A stretch of 16,305 nucleotides of DNA, from the NCBI GenBank assembly GCA_009602725.1, contig WELB01000039.1, positions 1-16,305 on the forward strand. The letters run 5' to 3'. The translations under genes and the position numbers were made by a program. Every line of letters begins with the position of its first letter. The stretch's first letter is position 1. The notes beneath the pieces were generated by a model, which saw only the letters and a program-made list of their open reading frames with translations, was not told the origin of the DNA and searched no databases. The DNA is from Spirogloea muscicola. Taxonomy: Eukaryota; Streptophyta; Zygnematophyceae; Spirogloeales; Spirogloeaceae. Positions 9,696-16,305 of this stretch are shown piece after piece.

Positions 9696-10047
9696 GGCGT
9701 GTGGCTTCCTTCCCTCTCTCTTTACTTGTTACCACTTGCTAGACCGGTTAGCGTGCAAGGCGACAGGGCTTGCAGAAGGGAGAATGTTTATGTTGATTCC
9801 AAGACCAAGCAAACAACAGCCAACATGGAAAGAGAGCACGGCAGCCATTACCCTTTGATGTGATTGGGCTACTTCACTGCAAAGTATAAGCAGTTACTAT
9901 GGCACTCAACCTTACCTGCACTCAGGTGCTTAGGTTCCTGCAAGCAGCAAGCCTTGTAGAATCTTGCGTTTCTTGGAATCATTGTAGCAACATGAAGAGT
10001 GTATGCTAATATGTCAAAGAATGTAGTCAAGCATTGCACAGAAGAGT

Positions 10048-10093
10048 AATAAAAAATTTAAAGCCCCTCTAGGGCTGCACATCGTACGTGTAA
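10048..10093 (+). terminator. Possible polyadenylation signals for the left gene
   Basis: AATAAA lies at 10048-10053 in an A/T-rich patch, and TGTAA at 10089-10093. TGTAA is the known chlorophyte signal. Either would suit a transcript ending its coding part at 9695. Such short motifs occur by chance, so this is suggestive only. The surrounding stretch 9696-10169 has no convincing exon. Confidence 0.3.
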
Positions 10094-10169
10094 GTATCTC
10101 TGCTGCAGATAAATAGGTCACTAGGATCAATGTCCTGGAGATCTTGAAGTTGCTAGGTGATTTTTGCAG

Positions 10170-10340
10170 GTACCAATCAGGTACAAGCTGGGACATGGCC
10201 CCAGTGTCTGCGTCTGCACAGGTGTGCTTGTCAACCCCTCAGTGTCGAGGATTGTGTGCAAGAGACCTCAGACGCCGCCAGCCGTGTTGGCTCCCTCGGC
10301 CAGGCTGGACTCGCCCTTTGTCAGGCCCAGCCTCACCTGA
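10170..10340 (+). CDS. Alternative terminal exon of the coiled-coil gene (option B)
   Basis: After the good acceptor gtgatttttgcag a phase-0 frame reads VPIRYKLGHGPSVCVCTGVL and continues with NPSVSRIVCKRPQTPPAVL to TGA at 10338-10340. It is in phase with the exon ending at 9513 but would need a 656-nt intron, more than twice any other in the gene. It overlaps the last channel exon on the opposite strand. Two other + frames are also open here, so coding status is unclear. Confidence 0.28.
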   Translation, partial: VPIRYKLGHGPSVCVCTGVLVNPSVSRIVCKRPQTPPAVLAPSARLDSPFVRPSLT

Positions 10341-10562
10341 AAGACAGCAGTGCCCAAAGCCAGCAATCACTCCACAATGCCACTGGCTACCAAGCATCGC
10401 AGCACTGTCTACGAAGGACTGCATTCTGGCAAAGTGCTGAGCTTGTGAAGCTTTGACTATATTGGCCCGTACTCGAGCTCGAGAGAGGAGGGTCGGGTAC
10501 TCCTCCAGTGTGTCAAGGAGGTCATCAATCATGATCACCATCAGCTTGCACTCTGTCACAGC
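10239..10562 (-). CDS. Channel exon 11: CNBD closing strand, C helix and tail
   Basis: After cgcttgcgcag it reads AVTECKLMVIMIDDLLDTLE then EYPTLLSRARVRANIV. This matches the A.T.C.L..I..DDLL..LEEYP end of a CNBD and shows that the fold resumes after the insertion. The first ~70 codons look genuine. The last ~40 (Gly/His/Arg-rich) look like the shadow of + strand sequence, so the true end may come earlier through another splice. As drawn, it stops at TGA 10241-10239. Confidence 0.75.
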   Translation of the reverse strand, partial: AVTECKLMVIMIDDLLDTLEEYPTLLSRARVRANIVKASQAQHFARMQSFVDSAAMLGSQWHCGVIAGFGHCCLSGEAGPDKGRVQPGRGSQHGWRRLRSLAHNPRH

Positions 10563-13500
10563 CTGCGCAAGCGACATGACTGGCTATGAAGTCAAGTCTT
10601 ACTGATGCATCAGAAGCACTACTCATGCTCTTGTCGACATCGACTGGAATGGAATGGGACCTGCAGTGCAGAGCACCTAGAAAACAAGGGCTGGTAACTG
10701 GAGGGGGTGGGGTGAGGGGGCACACTGACCCTGGTGCTATGGCGCATCACTATGGCAGAGATGCGCTGATCATCCCACTTGCCATTGCTGCCGGCCGAGG
10801 CTTTGAGCGCAACTTCCAGCGACTTCAGACCAATGACCTCGCCGACGCCCACACGCTTCAGCCGGACCAGCTTCTTCCGGGGCTTGTTGCCCTCACGCGG
10901 CTCCTCTTCCCTCTGCCCATGAGCTGCTGTCTCCTCCAGTGGCTGTGCTTGCTCCTCATCGTCAGCTGCTCCCCTGCCTCCATGGCCGCCACCTTCCCCA
11001 GACTTTTCGCCTTCCTCAGCTGGCCCCTCTGTTGAGTCTGCGCGGGTGTGAGCCGACTCGTCCACATGCGAGTCCTTCTGCTCCGCCTTCTCCTTGTGCT
11101 CGCTCCACAGGGCGTGCAGCGCGTGGCCCATGCCGTGCCCGCTGTACTGCTCCGCCTCGGTGGCCAGGCCCTCTGCTCGGTGCAGGCTGTTGTCCGTCAG
11201 CCGCCGCTCCTCCTCCGCCGCAGCCTCCTTGGCTTCCTTCGTCCCCAGCTCCACATGGTCCGCCTGCGACGGGTCGATCGCCACGCTGCCCTGCGCGTCC
11301 AGCGATGTGGCTTCGTCCTCCCGCGTCGGCTCCCGGAAGTAGGAGCCCTTTTCGTGGTACCACGAGCCGCCGCGGCTGGACGACTCTCTCGAGTGCGGTA
11401 GCATCGCCTCGAGCTTCTGCTTCAGGCCCGAGCTCCGGTCTGGCTGATCGTCTGTGTCGTCCTCAAGGATCCGCCGCCCGTTCTCAAGTTTGTGGTCTTT
11501 GGCTGGGGTCTCCTCCAAGCTCTGCAGGTGTTTTGCCTGATCGGCAGGCTTGTACATTGCAACATCCACCTGTGCCCATCGCAATATGTGAAGACCTCAT
11601 TCTGCCGCGGGCCTGGACTTATCAGACTTATAATACAGAGAGACTGTGTGGACTACAGCAGATGTGCCGTGATCTCTGAAGGTAGATGGCGCCTGCATCA
11701 AGGAGTCTGCTGCTCACCAGGCCAGAGCGGACCACGTAGACGTGGCGCGTGACCTCGCCCTCGTGCGTGATAAAATCACCAGGTGCAACGAATTGCGTGT
11801 GATTGCTGTTCTGCAACCGCTCTAGAAAGCCATACTTGTGCGGCAGCAGGGGGCTGGAAGACAAAGCCCCCATCAAGTAAGCTGCAGTGCCCAAGACAGC
11901 ACACACGAAAGAGGATGACTGCACAAGTGCTACAGTGGCAGGAGTTGAACAGTAAGCTCACCCAGGGGGAACATTTGACCGCCACCAGTGCACGAAGAGG
12001 TCCACCTTGAGCTCATCCTGCACACGAGTAACTCAGCACTCAATTCTTGATAGTCCTCATCTATTCCGTCAAGAATATTCTTGTGAAGTTCATGGCTGTG
12101 ATGAATTCTAAGCAACAATACTAAGCAACAGTACCAACGATCCGTCATCATGAAACACATGGCTGTGTGAAAACACATTCTGTGACAGGACTGGTGACAT
12201 GGAGTATTCAGGCTCATCAACTTACACTCAAGGTGGACATGAGGTCATACTCATTGTATCCCTGGCCAAGCTGCGACTGCCACTGGCGGCTGAGGTGGAC
12301 AACCATGCGCGTCGAGAGCCACTCGGGGAGGTCCTCCTTGTCAATGAAGTTGTGCAGCGTTGTGAAGCGCTCGCGCACCGCCTCCTTCTTAGTCGTGCGA
12401 TTCTGCACCAGGTTTACGATCTGCCCGACGATGTAGCTCAGGATGAGTGCATTGCAGAGATTGAAGAACACGTTGAAGAGCCGCTCCGCAATCGTATCAC
12501 TTTGGTGCACATCGCCATAGCCCACCTGGTAAGCAGGTAAGGGCATGAGAATCTGCTCAGATCGTAATGGGCTAGGAGGTTTAAAGGTGTGGAGGTCAGA
12601 AGTATGCTCTGGGAGTAGGGCAGTTACAGCATAGAAGCGGCATCCCATGGTCCACAAGACTATCCCTCTTCTTGACAAGTGGAATGTCAGGATTGACGGT
12701 TGCAGAGGAATTGTGACACTTTGAGTCATTATATTCTAAGCAGAGGGAATTCAGCACAGGGGCTTGAGGCTACTGACTGAGGTGAATGACTGCATGATCA
12801 AGTAGACGGCGGCAACATAGATGACACCCCACGGCTGCATTGTGTTGCCGCGTAGTGGCACCGAGACCCCATCCAAGTTACGCGTTGTGATATCCAGCCA
12901 ACTGGACGGGGGCGTCTCCAGGCGACCAATGAGAATTTCGATGCAGGCCATCACGTGGCAGTAGAAGAGGATCTGCAGGCCCAAGACGCCAAACCTGCCA
13001 TTGATGATCAGGCTGTCTAGAGATGTTGTCCAACTCTCATCGTCAAGCAATCTCCTATTTCCCGAGGAGAATGCTGCTGTAAGTTGTTCACAGATACTCA
13101 CAATGAAGAACTCAAGATACAAAATTTGCGGCAATAATTAGGGTGTTTGAAACATGTGGGAAAATTCTAGTAATGGAAAACTAGGATATGGACGCAGCTG
13201 CAGATGTTGGAGTGTACTTGTCCTCTATGCTGGGACAGGCTGTGCTTGGGAGCGCAGCACTCACCCCCACAACCATGAGCAGAATGCCAATGCTCTCCTT
13301 CTCTGTCCATGTCCAGCTCTGCCGCAGCTGTGATGCGGCCGTGAACATGCGGTGTATTCGCAGCAACTTCAGCAGCCTGAAGATCTGCAAAAGGGAGAAA
13401 GCAGCAGAGGCAGCGCGGGCTGACTCGGCCTCAGGAATGACATTGAGCTGTACAGAGGACGACGGTGGTGCAGCACATCCTGGGTCAAAGCTGCAGTCAG

Positions 13501-14794
13501 GCAGTAGACTCCAAAGAGCGGGAGTCGTCCACAGGGGCTACAATAAATTGCAAGCAGTCTTCAGCGTACTGCATGGTGGCAGCCTTAGCAAAGGTCGGCA
13601 GCGAGAGGGCCAACTCAGCGGCAGCACTGGGTGGGGGGACTCACGGCGGTGACCCAGTTTGCATGAGCAGACGACGAGGAGACAATGATGTCAATCGGCA
13701 GTGAGGAGGCGAGGTCGACCACAAACCACGTGCGCAGATAGTTCTTGATAATCCGCTTCTGCAAGACAAGGCCTCAGAGCACTGCCGGCACTGATCAGCA
13801 TGATCGCAGCGTGCAGCATCGATAAGCAGCTGCTGTCAAAATCGGCAAACACGCCCGTGATGCTGCCGCCGCTGCACACCAGCAGGGTGTACAGATGCTT
13901 GCCTGGTTCATGATGACCTGCTGAGGCCGCAGGACGCGCACGCCGTCGCGAACGTCATACCCGCCGCGCTTGACATAGCCAGTCTTGAAGCCTAGCACGA
14001 CATCCGCGAGAAGGATGAATGAGATGGTCGTGTCCAGAGCCAGCCACCCACCAGTCGGCGCAACGTTGATTGCTATCCGATACGGTGCCTCCACCTGATG
14101 GACATGATCAGCAGCCATGCTCTACTAGTGAGTTCCCTCACTTGGTAGTGCAGTCAACAGCAGCAAGGGCCAGCGAGGCGACCAGGACCTGGGTCACAAC
14201 TTATTGCGCGGTCAGTTGGGCGAGGGTGCGCGCACAAGGTTGTAGAAGATGATGATGGAGATGATGATGTTGAAGTCGCGGCGGAAGCTTGAGAACGGGT
14301 GCACCACGGGGAGGCCCCGCAGCGGCGCCAAAGCTGTCGCCAGGGCGCCCATTGCTGACGGCTTTCCTTCTGATGCAGGAGCTGGCTGCGTATTTGCGCC
14401 ACGCTCCTCCTTGTCGTCCTCGTTCCTGTGGCTGCCGTCAGACTCACTGCCGCTGCTGTTGTCCCGCCGGTAGCTGCGGCAGCTCCCAGTCCACAACTTA
14501 CCAATCAGTAAGGTGTGAGGAGGACCCAAGACAGGGTTCGAGCGCCACTGCCGGCTGCCAGCTGCGCTGAGGGCTGAGCTGGAGCTCACCTCACAGGCCG
14601 CTCATTATCGCCGTCACGAACGCGGCTGCGGCGCCGCCCCTGACCTTCCTGCACATACCGTTGAAAGGGGTTCCTGGCAAGAAAAAGTCCTCGACGGCAA
14701 CGACAGTCAGGGAGCTGCGGCCTGCAGCGGCTGGCAGCGGCGGTGGAGGCGGCCGCGGCAGCGGCAGCGGCAGCAGGACGATGGTCACGGGCAT
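10239..14794 (-). CDS. Voltage-gated-type K+ channel with a split cyclic-nucleotide-binding domain (spliced gene span)
   Basis: Eleven exons join in phase to about 984 residues: 14794-14659, 14561-14236, 14094-13903, 13758-13645, 13537-13265, 13035-12778, 12525-12226, 12017-11962, 11853-11718, 11569-10730, 10562-10239. Approximate residues: Pro-rich N terminus 1-30, charged linker to 125, S1 131-154, S2 171-192, S3 225-244, S4 303-320, S5 362-383, pore helix 418-433, filter VGYGD 434-438, S6 446-468, C-linker 470-555, CNBD 556-930 interrupted by about 225 charged residues. The filter predicts K+ selectivity and S4 predicts voltage sensing; channels of this type act as tetramers in the plasma or an internal membrane. 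No ankyrin repeats or KHA domain are visible. The class (plant Shaker-, EAG-, HCN- or CNG-like) cannot be fixed without alignment. First exon and C-terminal end are least secure. Confidence 0.85.
10730..11569 (-). CDS. Channel exon 10: acidic insertion inside the CNBD, then cassette-like segment
   Basis: A 280-codon exon from gggcacag to AGG|GTCAGT, phase 0-0. It opens VDVAMYKPADQ, a continuation of the CNBD beta sheet, then runs through about 225 residues rich in E, D, K, R, G, S, A and H (for example KEAKEAAAEEERRLTDN). It closes KKLVRLKRVGVGEVIGLKSL and DDQRISAIVM, resembling the phosphate-binding cassette GE..[AGS]L...R.[AST]..V. If this alignment is right, Glu (about 841) and Arg (about 866) are the ligand contacts, but the gap between them is ~15 residues longer than usual. 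Whether it binds cAMP or cGMP cannot be told. Confidence 0.82.
11718..11853 (-). CDS. Channel exon 9: first half of the CNBD
   Basis: Acceptor ttgtcttccag, donor CTG|GTGAGC. Reads LLPHKYGFLERLQNSN, then FVAPGDFITHEGEVTRHVYV and VRSGL. The pattern aPGD.I...GE....Y.V..G is the beta1-beta4 part of a cyclic-nucleotide-binding domain. Phase 2 to 0. Confidence 0.92.
11962..12017 (-). CDS. Channel exon 8: end of C-linker
   Basis: A 56-nt exon between gtgtgcag and GTGAGC reading DELKVDLFVHWWRSNVPPG. It joins after TLS as L..EL..DL, the conserved helix leading into the CNBD. Phase 0 to 2, matched on both sides. It was found by homology and phase, as the frame is too short to stand out. Confidence 0.85.
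12226..12525 (-). CDS. Channel exon 7: selectivity filter, S6 and C-linker
   Basis: Acceptor ctgcttaccag, donor AGT|GTAAGT, phase 0-0. Begins VGYGDVH, completing TSVGYGD with exon 6, then S6 (LFNVFFNLCNALILSYIVGQ) and IVNLVQ. The following C-linker includes HNFIDKEDLPEWLSTRMVVH, close to the A'-B' helices of plant and EAG channels, whose gating ring couples the CNBD to the pore. Confidence 0.93.
12778..13035 (-). CDS. Channel exon 6: S5 and pore helix
   Basis: Reads LIINGRFGVLGLQILFYCHV then MACIEIL (S5, with the CH....C pattern of the superfamily), an extracellular turret, and VAAVYLIMQSFTS, the pore helix. It ends TCA|GTCAGT immediately before the filter Val. The 3' border is firm. The 5' border at 13035 (acceptor cgatgag) was chosen because it alone gives phase 0; it lacks a pyrimidine tract, so the S4-S5 linker is approximate. 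Confidence 0.82.
13265..13537 (-). CDS. Channel exon 5: S3-S4 loop, S4 voltage sensor
   Basis: The 3' part reads FSLLQIFRLLKLLRIHRMF, with R, K, R, R at every third position, the S4 signature. The exon ends GGG|GTGAGT. Two in-phase acceptors are possible: attgtag at 13538, giving a ~51-residue Pro/Ser/Ala loop before S4, or the pyrimidine-rich ccttttgcag at 13385, starting the exon at 13384 with IFRLL. The longer form preserves residues SARAASAAFSLLQ, which lead naturally into S4, so I prefer it. S4 itself is secure. Confidence 0.8.
13645..13758 (-). CDS. Channel exon 4: S3
   Basis: Acceptor tgtcttgcag, donor GCC|GTGAGT, phase 0-0. KRIIKNYLRTWFVVDLASSL then PIDIIV is a textbook pre-S3/S3 motif (YL.[ST]WF..D..SS.P.D) shared by HCN, EAG, CNG and plant Shaker channels. 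The Asp in WFVVD is the conserved acidic counter-charge of the voltage sensor. Confidence 0.9.
13903..14094 (-). CDS. Channel exon 3: S1-S2 loop and S2
   Basis: After gtccatcag it reads VEAPYRIAINVAPTGGWLAL, then ISFILLADVVLGFKTGYV, which is S2 with the conserved D..L.F.TGY ending. The exon closes RPQQVIMNQ before GCAAGC, giving a GC-AG intron. A GT donor 15 nt earlier (CAG|GTCATC, after RPQQ) would shorten the loop by five residues. Confidence 0.85.
14236..14561 (-). CDS. Channel exon 2: charged N-terminal linker and S1
   Basis: Acceptor ccctcagcgcag, donor CTT|GTGCGC, phase 1 to 0. It carries a Ser/Asp/Glu-rich stretch (NSSGSESDGSHRNEDDKEER) then LPVVHPFSSFRRDFNIII, the conserved pre-S1 HP.S.FR motif of CNBD channels, and S1 ending IIFYNL. 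An in-frame GTAAGT at about residue 66 could be a minor donor but is not needed. Confidence 0.8.
14659..14794 (-). CDS. Channel exon 1, candidate start and Pro-rich N terminus
   Basis: ATG at 14794-14792 begins MPVTIVLLPLPLPRPPPPPL, followed by Ala/Ser and EDFFLPGTPFN, and ends G|GTATGT in phase 1, which matches exon 2. The proline run comes from a GC-rich repeat. The start is inferred: no upstream in-frame evidence was found, and a + strand frame with a signal-peptide-like start overlaps this ATG. Confidence 0.45.
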
Positions 14795-15629
14795 GGCTCA
14801 GGCGAATAGCTGCAGCAGCCTGATCTCACCGGTGCTCCGGCTTTTGGTTCTTGTTTGCACCTTGCCGCTGGCCACCACCCTCCTCCGAGTAGAAGCGGCC
14901 CCGGTCGTCAGCTCTGTGACACCGGCAAACGAGAATGGGGGCACTGCTGAATGAGTCGCTGGCAGCGGCAATGGGGCGGCGGGCGGTGCTCGCCAGAGTC
15001 CGTTCGCGTGCTACCTCGCTCACCGCGACTCGTCAGGGCCCAGCGGTCCGCCGTCGGGCGCAGTAGCGGTGCCTGCCTCCACCTGGTCACCCACGCCCCG
15101 CAATGCCGCCAACGGCCGCAGCTTCCGCGCCACTGCCCGGAGGCGAGACCCCGGCTGCTGCGGCTGTACGGATGATCTGGACAGTAGACGTGGGCTCGCT
15201 AGGTGGGGGGTCAGTCGAGAGGGCCGGCGAGGCGCTGTGTGGGCGCTGCTCAGCGGTGGGGGAGGGAGGAGGAGGGAGGAGGCAAGGGAAGAGGTTGCCG
15301 GTCACCGCGAGTCCTGGCCATTGCCGTTGCCAACGGCGCCATCGAGGACTGCTCCCAGCGGATGGCCGTGACCCTGCAGCTGCGAGTCCGCCGCTGCAAC
15401 GGCGCAGCGGGAACGCCACCGACAGCCATCAGACCGGCGGGCGATGGCATTGGCGCCTTGCTGCAGAGCTGGGTGGAGCTCAGCGACGCGCACCGAGCAG
15501 CTCGTCCTCACTGGCCGGCTGGTCGGACTCGTACTCCGCGCGCTGCCCGAGCGGGCCATGGTTGTCCGTCTCGGTCTTGGAGACCAGGCCCGTGCGGAAG
15601 TCTGCGCATTCCGCCAGCCGCAGACCAAA

Positions 15630-15640
15630 CCCCCCCCCCC
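15630..15640. repeat. Poly-C tract
   Basis: Eleven consecutive C on the + strand, followed by T and a CCTC run. Homopolymers of this length are prone to sequencing and assembly error, so frames crossing it are unreliable. Confidence 0.9.
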
Positions 15641-16286
15641 TCCTCTGGCCGTCAGCAGAGCGTGGTCTCAGCCGACCAATTTGGTGACATGGGGCCCAGC
15701 AAAAGCTAGCAACAGTGGCGGCAGTCAGCAGGGAGGGACGAGGGAGGTGGGTGGGCTGTGAGGTCGGAACCTTCCGGTCCCGACGAGCCGGCTGGTGCCT
15801 GCGGGCCGTCGACGGGCGCGCCCTCCTCGCCCTCGCGCTGGCTCACCAGCTCCTGCGACCGGTCGCCCGCTCTGGCCGCCATAGCAGGACTAGCAGGCGC
15901 CGCCGGCAGCGCTAGCCCACGCCATTGCCGGTACGCTGGTCAAGCGGCCACTGCGACTTCTGGGCCGTTGCGTCCCCCAGCCATGGACGGGGCGGCGCGA
16001 CTGCCTAGCCAGCAATGGCATCCACCCGCGAGGGGCCTCGACGACCGCCGCCTGCGCTGCGGCTGGCCACGGCTGACGGCGTGGCAATGCTGCCGTCGCC
16101 GGCGCGCCTGGCGCTGGTCCTCGAGGGCGCAAGCCGTGCCTCGGGTTTCGTCGACTCCGGGAAGATGGGTGAAGCGTGTAATACCAGATGGGAGAGAGGT
16201 AGATCTGGAGGAGTGTGGGGGGAAGGAAGAAGAAAATGGAGAGAGGGAAAGAGAGGGGAGATACACACAGAGACCGAGAATTAGGA

Positions 16287-16305
16287 GGGAGGGAGGGAGG
16301 GAGGG
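16287..16305. repeat. GGGA tandem repeat at the right window edge
   Basis: Four GGGA units plus a final GGG, continuing a purine-rich stretch from about 16190. Five G3 runs separated by single A fit a G-quadruplex on the + strand. On the minus strand it is a CT-rich tract. The repeat may extend beyond the window. Confidence 0.9.

Larger units (their letters stand above)
14795..16305. other. GC-rich region upstream of the channel, gene content unresolved
   Basis: Several frames are open on both strands throughout, as expected at this GC content, so open length is not evidence. It must contain the 5' flank of the channel gene if that gene starts at 14794. Plus-strand stretches with coding-like third positions occur at 14779-14951, 14955-15371 and 16018-16167 (ATG ASTREGPRRPPPALRLA, ending ATGG|GTGAAG). 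The minus strand has rivals at the same places. I see no recognisable domain and no TATA box I would defend. Confidence 0.4.

Noticed and set aside
10125-10169. Small + exon 10125-10156 joined to a frame from 10170
   Set aside because: The phases match, but the intron would be only 13 nt, too short to splice.
11290-11345. KGSYFREP in exon 10 as an alternative G.YF.E cassette motif
   Set aside because: It has no following R.A.V strand, and the continuation into exon 11 requires the later GEVIGLKSL segment.
10858-11679. Long + frames opposite the acidic channel exon
   Set aside because: Pro/Ser/Arg/Ala-rich antisense shadows of a Glu/Gly/Lys/Ala-rich coding strand, with no splice or domain support.
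15103-15709. Overlapping + frames of 168-194 codons in GC-rich DNA
   Set aside because: Several frames are open at once on both strands, they cross a poly-C tract, and no domain or splice chain supports any of them.
1-16305. tRNA, rRNA, CRISPR arrays, transposons, bacterial-style operons
   Set aside because: No cloverleaf, rRNA core, spaced repeats, terminal inverted repeats with a transposase, or Shine-Dalgarno-led gene clusters were seen by eye.

Overview
The window is nuclear DNA of an intron-rich eukaryote. Neither main gene is an uninterrupted reading frame. Both are chains of short open exons bounded by GT...AG (and possibly one GC...AG) splice sites whose phases agree from exon to exon. 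Typical introns are about 75-300 nt, end in tgcag or ctag, and the DNA is moderately GC-rich, becoming very GC-rich at both edges. This fits a green alga (chlorophyte, perhaps trebouxiophyte). That placement is inference from gene architecture and the channel type; no marker gene is present.

Left two thirds (about 470-9700, possibly to 10340, + strand): one large gene of about 30 exons encoding a protein of roughly 1,480 residues that is almost entirely Glu/Gln/Lys/Leu/Ala-rich coiled coil. Most introns lie in phase 0, so many exons are whole multiples of three. I cannot assign a family. The 5' end (1-840) and the tail after 9513 are uncertain. GC-rich sequence at 2-256 reads as a possible exon cut by the window edge.

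Right third (14794 down to 10239, - strand): a six-transmembrane potassium channel with a cytoplasmic cyclic-nucleotide-binding domain (plant Shaker/EAG/HCN/CNG superfamily). An 11-exon model stays in phase from a candidate ATG to a stop and predicts about 984 residues: S1, S2, S3, S4 with Arg/Lys at every third position, S5, a TSVGYGD selectivity filter, S6, C-linker and CNBD. The most striking feature is that the CNBD is split: a strongly charged, low-complexity stretch of about 225 residues lies between its early beta strands and the phosphate-binding-cassette-like segment, after which the fold resumes with a typical closing strand and helix. This is the best candidate for something undescribed here.

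The two genes converge tail to tail around 9700-10340, where their 3' exons may overlap in antisense. From 14795 to 16305 the DNA is very GC-rich, open on both strands and ends in a GGGA repeat. It should hold the channel's 5' flank and perhaps another gene, but I could not fix a model there.
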